A program made the translations under genes and the position numbers. Source: Zygnema cylindricum (taxonomy: Eukaryota > Streptophyta > Zygnematophyceae > Zygnematales > Zygnemataceae). From it: a DNA stretch of 64,000 nucleotides. The stretch is taken from assembly GCA_037447655.1 (NCBI GenBank), contig JBBHKE010001172.1:159860-223859 (forward strand), given 5' to 3'. A model generated the notes under the pieces. The model was not told the origin of the DNA, did not search any database, and saw only the letters and a program-made list of their open reading frames with translations. This document shows, piece by piece, positions 30,151-41,915 of the stretch; positions within the stretch are counted from its first letter, which is position 1, and each line of letters begins with the position of its first letter.

Positions 30151-30916
30151 GGTTATGTCCCCATGTGCGTAAGGGTTTTTTTCTGTCGTTTTCCTATAAA
30201 ACTTAGCGCCGTACTGCCTAAGTTGCAACCATACGAAGGAATCGCAAATTTGTATAGTAAAATTTGCGTCATCCTCGAATTTAAGATGTATGAAAACTTG
30301 TCGTCTTGTGTTTTTCGACCCACTTCAAAAACGTCATCTTCAACCTTACGTTTAAATCACATGCGCAATATGTTTTAAAATTAGGTATTTTCCATAATCA
30401 AATAGGAACATATATTCGCACGTGTCGTAATTTTTGAAAATTTTCATACGATTTCCAGGGACAAAGAAAAGTACAGAATTCGCTATGTTTTGTCCGTTTG
30501 CATTTAGTACGTCGAAGAAAAGTACACAATTTGTTTGGTTTTGTCCATTTTCGTCCAGTACGGATTTTTTTTTGCATGGGTCTTTAAATTCCGATGCCAT
30601 TTCACGTCGACCGGATAGGAGATGCAAAGGCAAAGCGCCTCATCTTCAACCGTGAAACGGCACATGCTGGAAGGCGGTACGTCTACAATGTCACGGTAAA
30701 TCATGCGACGTCACAAGCAGTTCCAAAAAATAACGTGCGACCACAGATTGTAGACGTTGATAACCGTCACAAGTATTGTCGACGTAGACAATCGTCACAA
30801 GCGTAAGTTATGATTTCGTCCTTAGAAACATAGGGACACTTGAAAATCGGGTCCGACAGATCCTCGCTGAAATATAAAGTAAGTTCGCTAAGTTACAAGT
30901 ACATGGGGACATACCC
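30151..30916 (-). mobile_element. PIF/Harbinger-like MITE, 766 bp, inverted copy
   Basis: Ends GGTTATGTCCCCATGTG and CATGGGGACATACCC, flanked by TTA (30148-30150 and 30917-30919). Its left end matches the reverse complement of the right end of 29170-29922. Confidence 0.8.
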
Positions 30917-31118
30917 TTATACCTTCCATGATACCAAGAGTACAAAGTATAATAATGTTGGATAGTATTGACAGTACAAAACCTTCAATTTTTTTCGTTT
31001 TAAGCTTACATGATCGTAACCAATTTTTTTTTTTCGGGAATCACCCGCCCAAATCCGCCCGACCCCCCGAATTTGGCAACCGAATCGGTTTCGGATCCGA
31101 CGCGGGCGGTCGGTTAAC

Positions 31119-31775
31119 GGTCGGTTACGGTTTTGGTTGACCGTTTGCGACCTCTGCCCTTAGGCTTATGTTCCATTAGGCGATCTCAATAAGCGTAAAA
31201 GTTAGGCACGAAATTTATCGTGATAACACCGATACTGATAGTTATCGGTTATCGAACGGTTAGGGGTCCCAATATATCGCTTCAAGACCAACAAATTCCT
31301 TACCTGAATACATGGTGAAAATATACTACTCTATATAATAGTACTTTATAATATATTGTAAATAGTGTGGCATGCACATGTAACAACTTGTTATGTATTA
31401 TCTGTAAAGGAATAACAGGGGTTGGGTACGACGGACTAACGGTCGGTTACGGTTTAGGTTGACCGTTTGCGACCTATGCCCTTAGGCTTATGTTCCATTA
31501 GGCGATCTCAATAAGCCTAAAAATTAGTGTTGTGTATCGGCACGAAATTTATCATGATAACACCGATACTGATAGTTATCGGTTATCGAACGGTCAGGGG
31601 TCCCAATATATCGCTTCGAGACCAACAAATTCCTTATATGCGATAAATGGAGAAAATATACTACTTTATAATATAGTACTTTGTAATATATTGTAAAAAG
31701 CATGGCATGCACATGTAACAGTTGATGTGTATTATGTGTAAAGGAATAACGAGGGTTCGGTACGACAGACTAAAC
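31119..31775. repeat. Tandem duplication, two units of about 322-335 bp
   Basis: Units begin GGTCGGTTACGGTTT, then GTTGACCGTTTGCGACC, GGCTTATGTTCCATTAGGCG and CACGAAATTTATCRTGATAACACCG. The second unit contains 12 more bases (TGTTGTGTATCG) that are the end of a hAT-like MITE. Confidence 0.9.
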
Positions 31776-31970
31776 AGTAATACTGTACGAAACGAACCGT
31801 AAAATTATCGCCGATAGTTATCGGTAGCGGTGTTATCGCGATGAAAGTTTTTTTTTTTTTTATTGGCGATAACAATGGTTTCAGTGTATTGTGCGAATAT
31901 ATCGATTATCGGCAAGCCAAAAAAAGGTACATATCGATTATCGGCAAAACCTTGTCGATACACAACATTA
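31525..31970. mobile_element. hAT-like MITE, 446 bp
   Basis: Terminal inverted repeats TAGTGTTGTGTATCG and CGATACACAACATTA (14 of 15 match) with 8-bp flanks CTAAAAAT and GTAAAAAT (7 of 8). Both features fit hAT. No transposase. Confidence 0.7.
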
Positions 31971-31978
31971 GTAAAAAT

Positions 31979-32989
31979 ACACGTTTACGAAAGGCCTTTG
32001 TTCCATTGTGTCAGGTAAGTAACCTACTTTTCATTTGTGTGGCACATTTTGGTTGGTACCACGAAGTAAACTTTTAAGATTTTACTAATCTACGAAGAAT
32101 CTTTGACAAAAAAATGTGAGTGCAATATCTGTTCCACTGGAGGTAAGAAGTGATTCGTACGAGGTATTAAATAACATATGTAAGGGTGGACGAAACTAAG
32201 TTTTGTAAAAGCGTAAAAAAAAAATGACTGAATGGTTAGTAGACGGCAACAAGAGCATGAAAAAATATCCTCTGTCAAAAATTTAATCGCGGCTTCCGTT
32301 GGCGGCCATGCGACAAATCGCGCGTTCATCGTGGATATTTATACTTTTTTACATGAGGCACACAGCTATACATTGATGCTCTTAAAAATTACCTCCTTTA
32401 AGTCACTTGTTGCAAACGGAATGGTTCGACCGATGGTGTATCTGAATTTGCATTCCACGGTTAGGGTTTACGCCCATGACCTTAGAGAACCAAATCACTC
32501 ATTCGGTAACCTTGTTTTTTTGACAAAAAATAAAATTGGTACGGCACTGTACGATACGGTAAGGCCTTTAGTAAACAACCTCATTTTTTCCCTAATGGAA
32601 CTTCTCGAATGGAACTACACCTTGAATCGTTATAAGGGTTATTAACGCTAATTCGCCCCCCCCAAATTTTGACCCTAAAACCTTAATTAGAATTAATAAC
32701 CCTATTTTTTTTTACAGTAATTAAAGGACGGATTAATTAGAGTTAAAAACTTAATTTATGGTAATCTTGAATAGCGTGGTGTACGTAAAGTGGGAGTCCA
32801 TACAAAACGGTACTTCGTTAATTATTTAAGTTCGAAACAATGATTAAAATTATCGCAGACGCACTTAAAACAACGCTCAGAGTAAAAGGCAAAATGAGAT
32901 CATACCTATTTTAGTGTAAAGATATTGATCACATATTAATTATATTAAAGAAAACTAAAATTATAGTTATGAATCAATTAGAGTTAAAA
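31979..32989. other. Degenerate TIR-element remnants
   Basis: From about 32640 the sequence has TTAACGCTAATTCG, AATTAGAGTTAAAA and a TAGCGTGGTGTACGTAAAGTG stretch similar to the interior of the CACCGCG family (40740-40850), so a decayed member is likely. An ORF at 32232-32645 (+) has no recognised content. Confidence 0.4.
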
Positions 32990-34454
32990 AACGCAAAGGT
33001 CTTCCAATTCTCCATGCAAAAAGGTTGTCTTGATGTTCATCTGGTGCACTTCCATGTCTTCCGTTGCTGCTAGCCTGAGAAGTATGCGGACAGAGGGAAA
33101 TCTGACCACCGGGGCAAAGGTTTCCTCGTAGTCAATTCCCTCCTTTTGTGTAAATCCCTTTGCCACTAGTCGGGCCTTGTAACGCTCAATTGTGTTATCT
33201 GGGTTCAGTTATAATTTGAAAACCCACTTACAACCGATTGGTTTTCGGTTAGGTGGACAATCCACCAGCTCCCAAGTATCGGCTGCCATTATTGAGGCCA
33301 TCTCCTCATTGATGGCTGTCTTCCACCGTTTTCTTTCTGGGCAAGTCATAGCCTCTCCATAAGTTTGAGGTTCATCTTGATGAGATAGTTTAGTTACCTT
33401 GTTATTAACCTGTTTTTCTTGCAGTCTTTTGCTACTTCTCCTTCCCCCCTCAAAATCTGAGGCCGGAATACATGGTTCTCGTGGATTCTTTCGAACAAAC
33501 TCGGCTTCTCCCCTATCCCTTGATTCCGAATCAATTTCCACCATGTCTTTTGCTTCGGGTAGAGTTATCACCGGAGTTTCCACAGCCGAGTCTTTTTCAG
33601 TCTGATTTTTACCTGCAAGAATGTCATCTTCTCTAAAACTTGGATAGTTAGGAAGCTCAAAGCCATCGGAATTTTTTGACTCAAATCTGATTTTTACTGA
33701 CTTCGTATACTTGAAGGGATCCACAGACTTTCCTTCATCCATAACTACTAGATGCTTTCCTAAGATTATATCTTCCCTTTTTAGATCATAAACTCTATAT
33801 CCTTTAACATCCTCATCATATCCTAATAAGTATCCCGGTTTTCCTTTAGGATCTAGCTTCCAATTGGACCGATCAGTATCTAGACTGAATACTTGACTGC
33901 CGAAAACCTTTAAGTGAGATATGTCTTGTTTCCGGCCTGTCCATCTCTCATAAGGTGTTTGATCTTTTATAGCTGAAGTAAGAACTCTATTTTTGAGGTA
34001 ATTAGCACAGTTCATTGCTTCTGCCCAAAACATTTTTCCTATCTTCTTATCTTACAACATACTTATAGCACTATCACTTAGTGTTCTATTTAACCTTTCA
34101 GCTACCCCATTCTGTTTCGGGTTTTCTGGGACTGTCTTTTGGTGTTGGACCCCATCTTCCCTCAGAAAATCCTCAAACTGGTTAGAAGTATACTCTCCAC
34201 CATTGTCACTCCGTATTCTCTTGATGGGAGTTTCATGGAGTTTTTCGCTCCATGCTTTATATTGTCTAAAACAATCCTGAGCTTTGGACTTGTTTTTCAA
34301 AAAATAGACTCGGGAATACCGAGACCAATCATCAGTGATAGTCATCATAAATCTCTTCCCCCCCGGTGAGGGCACTTTAGCCGGTCCCCAAATATCTGTG
34401 TGTACTAGATCTAGAATTTTTTCTCCCTTATAGGTGGCTGTTTTAGGAAAAGGT
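32990..34454 (-). mobile_element. Ty1/copia fragment: integrase, linker, start of reverse transcriptase
   Basis: Read on the minus strand: integrase core with TDDWSRYSR, SDNGGEYTS and NGVAERLNR (Asp and Glu of the DDE triad in place), C-terminal linker (YERWTGRKQD, KPGYLLGYDED), then the RT start (MAKGFTQKEGIDYEETFAPVV) ending abruptly after HGELED at about 32995. Frame breaks near 33210 and 34040. Gag, protease, most of RT and RNase H are missing. The upstream edge joins an LTR fragment at about 34454. Confidence 0.85.
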
Positions 34455-34673
34455 AACCAGGATCAAATCTTGGAACCGGCACAATCATTTTGGTACAAAC
34501 TACGAATTAGCCTATCCTCTTTAGACAACCATGGCTCTAGCTCTCTCTCTGGTCTTCAGTGACTGCAACAAGTATGGGGATCGGAGAGAGTTGAGCAAGG
34601 AGCAGGTTGCCTTTGCTGACTTACTCTATTTATTTTTCCAATACAGACCTAGAAAATATATAAATTTCAACAA
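34455..34673 (-). mobile_element. Truncated copia LTR fragment
   Basis: Matches the part of the LTR seen at 48430-48666 in the same orientation, from CCAGGATCAAATC to the degenerate terminus TTTCAACA. It joins integrase sequence on one side and RNase H sequence on the other. Confidence 0.75.
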
Positions 34674-34857
34674 CTTTAAAGCAAAGCACATGGATATCAA
34701 ACTAAGCTTTGTTAGGGAAAAGGTGGAGAACAAAATAATAAGTCTAGAATATAGACGAGACAGTGAAATGGTGGCAGACATGATGTCAAAGCCTGTGTCT
34801 TCTCCTAAATTAATATTTTGCAAAGTGAAGTGTGGACTTAAACTAAATGGTGACTAG
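34674..34857 (+). pseudogene. Copia RNase H C-terminal fragment and polypurine tract
   Basis: The plus strand encodes KAKHMDIKLSFVREKVENK, then EMVADMMSKP and CGLKLNGD, ending at TAG. AAATAAGGGGAG (the polypurine tract) follows, then the LTR. It is opposite in strand to the integrase fragment on its left, so the locus is rearranged. Confidence 0.85.
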
Positions 34858-34868
34858 AAAATAAGGGG

Positions 34869-36023
34869 AGTTTTGAAATTAAAATGTTTTCTTATGTATT
34901 TTCTAGGTTTCTTAAGTAATCTAAGATGAGGAAAGGAAAGCAGAGGCAGACTGCTTCTAACTTTTCTCTCTAGCCCCATACTTGTCGTAGTCACTGGAGG
35001 CTGAACAAGAAGCTAGAGCCATGGTTGCCTATGCTTCTCTTAGAGTCAGTAGGCATTCCTTTGTTAAACTTACCAAAAAGGTTAACGGACCCAAGATTTT
35101 ATCCTGGTACCTACCGTCCGTCGAAATAGACCAGCGTCCTTACCATGTAGCCTAGCACCTGTGTCGAGGTATATAGGGTACGATAGCTACTTAAAGATGT
35201 ACAAATAGGAAAGTTCATTTAATTGACGAACAGACTACAAACACATAGACATAGTTAGGTAGAATCACATCTAAAAGTATTGTTTTAATTTTAACGGCTA
35301 TAAATTGAGGTCAATATCAATCGAACGGCGGAGGAAGAAGCCAGCATCGCGGAATGGATGATTTGGCGGTTTGCGCTCTCGACCACATCGCGTGACACGT
35401 GGCAACATGACATTGGATGGCGGCATCTACGGGGCATACGATGGCAAACCCATAAATGGCAAACATCATCTTCTTGGTCATGTCGTACAATGGCCGTACA
35501 GATAGTACTTCAGGCCAAGTACCTTTTGTACTCCCGGCCACATCGGGTGACACGTGGCAACATGACATTGGATGGCGGCATCTACGGGGCATACGATGGC
35601 AAACCTAGAAATGGCAAACATCATCTTCTTGGTCATGTCGTACAATGGCCGTACAGAAAGTACTCCGGGCCAAGTACCTTTCTGTACTGTAGACTGAATT
35701 GATTAGCTCCGTACTTTAGTAGTAGAGGGAAAAGAGAGGGGTTCTGTTTTTCGAAAATTTAAGGTAGCAGCCTCTCTCCCATAGCGCTTCTGTGTAAAAG
35801 GTCATCTTTGACCATTGTTAATTTACTGCTCAGGGGAGCAAATTTAACGATTCTTTTTGTGGCAGACTTAGGGGAGTCAACTCTTCCAAGGGGTGTAGTC
35901 TGGTCAGTCTATATTCTGTCAGGGTGTTAGCAATATTTAGACAAAACTTAAAGAACTGGGGTTATCCTAGAGGCTTCTAACAAACTGCCTAATTTGAGTA
36001 CCCATGGAGGTCTCAGAGTTACA
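34869..36023 (+). mobile_element. Copia 3' LTR (degenerate, about 1.15 kb)
   Basis: Starts after the polypurine tract and ends GGTCTCAGAGTTACA. It aligns in order with the 1.05-kb LTRs at 47619 and 60415. It is longer because of a 155-bp tandem duplication. The terminal bases have mutated (TTTTGAAATTAAAATG against TGTAGAAATTAATG). Confidence 0.8.
35383..35692. repeat. 155-bp tandem duplication inside the LTR
   Basis: Two nearly identical units beginning CCACATCGSGTGACACGTGG and containing GGTCATGTCGTACAATGGCC. The other LTRs in the window have one unit. Confidence 0.9.
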
Positions 36024-36280
36024 AGCTATAACTATACATACGACGGACCAAATAATTAAAAAAATTACAATGTGTCTTGCGACATTCCATTAAGTTTTAA
36101 AAAATACGGTGGGTCAAGACTGATTATAAACGATGACTGCCGTCATACGCATTGTTGATGTACACAGTTTTCACAGCCTTAATTAACATTTTTTTTGTTA
36201 CACATTGGAATCATTAAAAAATGTATAAGTAAACAAAGTTTGAACAATAAAGAGGGTACTCATTATTTTTTCATTGCCTG

Positions 36281-36351
36281 TCACGCGCATATACGGAATA
36301 AATGTCACGCGCATATATGGAAAAAATGTCACGCACATATACGGAAAAAAT
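36281..36351. repeat. Three copies of a 26-bp repeat
   Basis: Unit near TGTCACGCGCATATACGGAAWAAA in AT-rich DNA. The wider region 36024-37217 shows no gene; at 37028-37040 a degenerate Harbinger-like right end (ACATGGGAAACACACCC, then TAA) is visible without its partner. Confidence 0.8.
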
Positions 36352-37217
36352 GATGCATTTAATCAGATTTAGCTATTTTTTTACGTTAATGTTGGTATTG
36401 TTCAACAGACACTAATTACTATAGATTGAATGCTTTTAAATAATGTAATGTACAAAATCTGCCAGGTAGTTATAAACTTGCTTATTATTTTGTACAAAAG
36501 TACAAAATAAGTGTCAGATAAAAGCATCGACCGTGGAACTTTAGTGCGTCGACCATATAAATTGAGTGCGTTGCATGTAAAAGCGTGCTATAATTAGATT
36601 CCAATTCATAAAGACGAGGGAAAATTACGAGAAGTTGTTCTCTCATGTTCAAGCATCAAATATGTGAATACAAACTATCGATATTACAATATGGGAATGT
36701 ATATCTAAATTAGTGTTAGGTGTATAAATTTGCGTTAATGTTTTTTTGGCGTTAGGCATTTGAATCTAAGTTAGAGTTAGTAACACTAACTTTTTCTTTC
36801 CACACAATGCACGGTGTACTTCAAACCTCTTTTCTACAAATATTCGTACATTTTATGTATACATCTAATCAATATATTTGTTATGTACATGACAAGTATA
36901 CGAATTTTAGCCAAGTTAAAATATGATAAGAAATAACGCATTTTGATTCACATACTTAAGTAACAACTTTGTTTTAGGTCATTATGACATTTTAGTACAA
37001 TTTAAGTTCGCTAAGTTACGATTACATGGGAAACACACCCTAAGTTGTACCCTATTTTTTGTACTAGATTATTATGGGCGTATAACCTTAGTGTTTACGG
37101 TTGCAGATATGGTGGTTGATTGTTACACTACATAAAAGATAATGATATAGTCACTCGCGTTCTAAGAAGGTACTTTTTTGAACCACATGTGTTTGTTATA
37201 TCACATATAAATCTAAG

Positions 37218-37447
37218 ATTTAACATGTCCCACACTTGGGGAAATTGAGCCGGCAAGGGCTCGAACCTGCGACCTTTCATTTCAGCTGCAAACACACTCC
37301 CACTGTGCCACCACAGACACAACGGAGACTAAGACTAAGACTGAGACTAAGACTGGAGGGTACGCACCAATTTATTACGGGCGGCTTTGAGTATAGATAT
37401 CCATATTCTACCCTGTATTGGACCGGCTTCACGTGCCAATCCAACAG
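37218..37447 (-). mobile_element. tRNA-derived SINE
   Basis: On the minus strand: A box TGGCACAGTGGG (37310-37299), B box GGTTCGAGCCC (37267-37257), about 31 bases apart as in tRNA genes, then GCCGGCTCAATTTCCCC and a tail ending GGGACATGTTAAATC. A (CTAAGA)n-like stretch (37324-37357) sits before the tRNA-like part. The 5' part folds as TTGGATTGGC against GCCGGTCCAA. Second copy at 5871-6075. Confidence 0.75.
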
Positions 37448-37520
37448 TGTTTTAGTGCAACGGTGTTGATCATCAAGTCATGGGACTTCCTTACGTGAAC
37501 TTCGCCATCATAGCAGGTGA

Positions 37521-39066
37521 GGGTATGTCCCCATGTATTGTAACTTATAGAGCTTAATTTGTATTTTAGCGCAGATCAACAGGACTCGGTTTTCAAGTGT
37601 CACTTTGCGTAAGAAAAAATCGTAACTTACGTTTGTGACTATCGTATACGTCGACAATACTTATGACGGTTGTCAGCGACTATAATCTGTGTTGTCGCAC
37701 GTTATTTGTGGAACTGCGTGTGACGTCGCGTGTTTTACCGTGACATTGTAAACGTACCGCCTTCCTGCTTGTATCGTTTCACGGTTCAAGAAGATGCGCT
37801 CTGCCTTTGCATCTTCTGTCCTGTCGACGTGAAATGGCATAAAAAATTCAAGACCTTTGCAAAAACAAAAATCGGTACTGGGCGAAAACCGACAAAACAA
37901 AACAAATTGTGTACTTTTTTTTGTCGTATTGAACGCCAACTGATAGAACATGGCGAATTTTGTACTTTTCTTTTAGCAAAAAATTGTTTGATTTTTTTTG
38001 AGAATTACGGCACGTGCGAATATATGTTCCTGTTTCTTTATCGAAAATCCCTAGTTTTAGAACACATTGCCAATGTGTTTAAAAGAAAAGTTTGAAGATG
38101 AGGTTTTTTGCCAACGTGGTGTAATGTGACGGGATCGCATCGCAAAAACTAAAAGTACGATACTGTACGTTACTTTACCAGTATTGGTAACACGACATTT
38201 TGGCGTGACGTCCAATTTATCTGGCCGTTTATCATACAATTTCAACCATGCGTAATACAACAAATAGGATTGTACCACGTGTCTCTTTTCATTGCATCAA
38301 AATTGGAACATGTCAAGGCCAATCAAAACTCAAATCATTCAACGACACTCGATCTTACACAAAAACAATCGACGATCAATTATAGTTGTCACCAGAGACG
38401 CCAATCATTACTCAAAACAATCAACGCCTCAAGATCTTACACAAAAAAAATCGACTGTCAATTATCGTTGTCACCAGAGACGAATGCGACTAGAATGCCT
38501 TTCCCTTATAGAAAAAGGGTAAAGCAGAAAAAAACCCCATTGCACGTATACAATTTTTTTTTACTGTTTTCCGTTGCTGATTTATGTACAGGGGTTGTCT
38601 CTCTCAAACACACGTGTCTTCACAAATACGGCATAGGAAAAGCATTGAGCACCTGTCGGCAAGTGGGAAAATTAAAACGAAACCGTATTTCTGTGTGATA
38701 GCTAAAGGTATTTTAGGGTTTCGACACGTCGACAATGTGGCATAGGGACATTACGAACTCACATAAATTGTACAGCGTGCGGAGAGACGCCTCAAATTAA
38801 AGTTGAGTGGAAGTTTCGCCTCGTTTGTTGTATCACTTCATCTGTCACATTGTTTCTTACACGTCTACGTAAAACACTTTTTAAAGTAATAAGTAATTTG
38901 CTTTTACATCCGAATGCTCTGATTGTTGTACGGAGAATTTTCGCTAAAAAACAAAGTAACAAGACAAGTTTCGGTTACATGCGAAACCCTTATAGGCAAT
39001 ATGGCGCTAAGTTTCACATAAAAAAGACAGAAAAAAACCCTTACTTATGCACATGGGGACATACCC
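37521..39066 (+). mobile_element. PIF/Harbinger-like element, 1546 bp
   Basis: Ends GGGTATGTCCCCATGTA and CATGGGGACATACCC, flanked by TGA on both sides (37518-37520, 39067-39069). Its ends match the shorter copies at 29170 and 30151. An internal direct duplication (about 38320-38482) carries GATCTTACACAAAAA and GTTGTCACCAGAGACG twice. No transposase recognised. Confidence 0.8.
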
Positions 39067-39103
39067 TGAGTCTTGCAGCTCCTTCCCCTTCGTTTCGACC
39101 ATA

Positions 39104-39656
39104 GTTCAAAAGCAGGTGACAGTACACCCATACAATATGCCTATTGTACGTAAATTGTACAATACTACCTTAAGACCCATATTGTATTGGTCGCAAAATG
39201 AAATAAAATAGTAACAGGGTTGAGTTGCACATGGTTCGATAGAGAATTAAACGTCATGTCTAAATTTGGAAAAAAAAACGGACAAAAATATTTTTCTGTG
39301 AGTTTTGAGCGACTTTTTATTTAAACCGTCAGATTTGGACGATCTGACGGTCGTTGATGAAAGTAACGATCTAAGAAGATCACAGGAAAAGCCCATAACA
39401 CAACTTACGACAGGACTATCGTCAGATTCGACCGCTGCTTTTTTTTTCCCGGTTTTTTTTCCCGCGAAATGTCATCCTACGTCGTGTCAGTTCGCTAAAA
39501 ATTTTCGTTCGGCGGCGTGCGTTGTACTATGAGCATACGTCGGATTCGTACGCTCATACAGGGGTGTGCACAACACACACACATACAGTATGCCTACATT
39601 GCGCGAGTTTTGTGCCAAGCTTTGTGCGCCTACCATAAAAACGCCTACTTTTGAAC
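39104..39656 (+). mobile_element. TIR element, GTTCAAAAG family, 553 bp
   Basis: Ends GTTCAAAAGCAGGTG and CGCCTACTTTTGAAC, flanked by TA. Same length as the reverse copy at 42678-43230. No ORF of note. Confidence 0.8.
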
Positions 39657-40021
39657 TATGGAATAGAGATAGAATGTGCGTGGAAATTGCCAAATAGGCA
39701 GCCGTAGAGGAAAGGCTACGGAAATGACACTTCTTCAACCCTGGACAACATCATGGACGAAGGGTTTAAACTTTAAATGCTATACGTCTACAAATATAAC
39801 GCAAAGCAATGCCACGCCAAAAACAATTTGGAATAATCCGGTGCGTCATCAAAGATTGTAGACTTTGACGACATTGTCGACGCATACAATCGTCACACCC
39901 TTATGTGACAATTTTGTTGTTACACACGGGGACACCTAGAAACCCGTGTAAGGAGAATCTGCGCTAAAATACAAAGTAAGTTCACTAAGTTCCAAGTACA
40001 TGGAGAGACACGTTAAAGCGC
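39657..40021. other. Harbinger-family end fragment
   Basis: About 39857-40015 resembles one subterminal end of the 29170/30151 family (GATTGTAGAC, GACGCATACAATCGTCAC, CGCTAAAATACAAAGTAAGTTC), ending in a degenerate ACATGGAGAGACACGTT. The rest is unassigned. Confidence 0.5.
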
Positions 40022-40101
40022 TACACCGCCAATCGCTATTAGCGCAAAGTATACTAATTGCATCCCGCTTTTTTTTTCAAATTCTCAAACAACATAACTT
40101 A

Positions 40102-41423
40102 GGCCGCTTCTCCATCAAGCGCTGACAGTAATCGTATGGATACGTTTACTGGTAGTAATATTGCGCTCACTTCTCCATCAGGTTGTGTCAGCATAGTATC
40201 TATCGCGTACGTGCATTTTTTCGATATGATGCACGTATGTTCATGTTTTGACGGCAAGCATATCAAAGATTCCAAAAGCACAATATATGAATTCGTATCC
40301 GTACATCCAGTCGCAAAAGTAAATTACATGAATGTACATTTTGTACGTTCGTGTTTTGTCCTTTTTGTGGTTGGTTTGTCGTTCGTGTTACGTCGTGGAG
40401 CCGCAAATTCCGGATGTCAACGGATAGTGGAGGAGGCGACACGGCACATTCTTCGATAAATATTTTTTCGTGGTTTTCCTTGGGATTTGATTCTTGCCTA
40501 TCCGAAGGCGCGCGGCTCGTACGTAACCTTTCCATGCGTAAACAATTTACACGTCCGGTGATTGGCTTATGTCATCCTTGAGGACACTACACCGCGAATC
40601 GTAATTAGAGTAAATTACTCTAATTCGGTCGCTCGAAATTTCGACTCTATCACATCAAATAGAGTAATCGACTCTAATTTTTTCATTATTCTAATTTAGG
40701 TGAGGTTTAATTAGCGTAAAAAATTATAATATAGGTTATTTTTAAATAGTGTGGAGTACGGACGACGTCTGACCGTGCAAAATTGTACTTTTATAAGTAA
40801 AAAGGTACAAATAATGATTTAATAGAATCGTGCTCGCACGTGAAATCGCACTAAACAAAAAAATCAATCACATCGAAAAAAAGTCGTTCGCATAACACTC
40901 GTCCGTCGACAGCGTCGTCGTCAGTGTGAACATTAACTGACATTGAATGCGACAAATATTATTAGCGTCATAATGACGTCAGTACTATACCGGACTGACA
41001 CATTTTGTACGTCTACGTAATTTAGTGTTCATGATTATCGCGCACATAATTATCGCCGACATAACCCAATATAGAATAACTAAATAAATTAGAGTAAACT
41101 TCATTGCTGAAAAAGCTCTATCACATAAATTAGCGTCAATTACTCTAATTGTTTTTTTTAGTTTTTTTACTCTAATTTTTTCATTACTCTAATTACGATT
41201 CGCGGTGTAGCGAATCACGGGATGAAGTGACCTTTTGCTTCGAAAACTCATAATAGGACGATCGAAGTTGTCGCCCAAAAGTTTGGAGAATCTTGACGAA
41301 TCTCTTGTAATTTTATTTAAAAAAAAAAAAAAAAATGACCCTGTACGGAAATGAGCTGGATCTGTACGAAAATACACTTTTTAAAGTAAACAACCCCACT
41401 TTTCGCTTGATGGAGGTTCACCC
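40102..41423. mobile_element. Second nested element, Harbinger-like, 1322 bp
   Basis: Ends GGCCGCTTCTCCATCAAGCG and CGCTTGATGGAGGTTCACCC with TTA on both sides (40099-40101, 41424-41426). A different terminal sequence from the GGGTATGTCC family. An ORF at 40136-40459 is not a recognised transposase. Confidence 0.7.
40590..41207 (+). mobile_element. TA-target CACCGCG element, innermost of the nest, 618 bp
   Basis: Ends CACCGCGAATCGTAATTAGAGTAA and TTACGATTCGCGGTG-type inverted repeat, TA on both sides. Its interior is the reverse complement of that at 62555-63055. Confidence 0.85.
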
Positions 41424-41915
41424 TTATTCTGTTTTTTTCTTTACGCCATTTGGGGTTTTTTTCTAAGTATCGTACAAAACGGAAGTACGTTGTCTTTTAA
41501 ATAGTGTTGTGTACGATCAGTGTCACACCGTAAAAAAACGTACCTTTTTAAGTGAAAAAGTATAATTAATGAGTTATAGTAACCACGGACGCATGAGAAT
41601 ATACGCTCTAAAAAGGGGATGAAATCGGGCTGTCAAATATCACGTTCGCACATATTCGTCCAACAACCACGTTTCGAATGTGTGAACATACGAGTTGTGT
41701 ATGATTTGTCGATTTAACATAAACCTATATTAGTGTTAGCATGTTTGCGACCGACATATATTTTTTTCAATGACCCAAATTAGCATTAGTGAACAATTAG
41801 AATGTATGTTTTTTTTTAAATTTTCAAATTCCTAATTAGCGTAAATCACTGTAATTATTCCTATACGCTAAAGAAACATGTAAGCTAATAACGATTGGCG
41901 GTGTATTGTACAGTA

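Larger units (their letters stand above)
40024..41903. mobile_element. TA-target CACCGCC element, outermost of three nested elements
   Basis: Ends CACCGCCAATCGCTATTAGCG and CGATTGGCGGTG with TA on both sides (40022-40023, 41904-41905). Without the inserted elements it would be about 0.55 kb, close to 41916-42454. Confidence 0.8.

Noticed and set aside
32232-32645. 137-codon plus-strand ORF
   Set aside because: No domain, splice context or codon pattern; it lies among decayed transposable elements.
37246-37318. tRNA gene on the minus strand
   Set aside because: A and B boxes are good, but the cloverleaf is incomplete and the same unit recurs with a tail at 5871; a SINE fits better.
40136-40459. 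Possible transposase in the nested Harbinger-like element
   Set aside because: The ORF shows no DDE-type motifs or DNA-binding domain; chance ORF.
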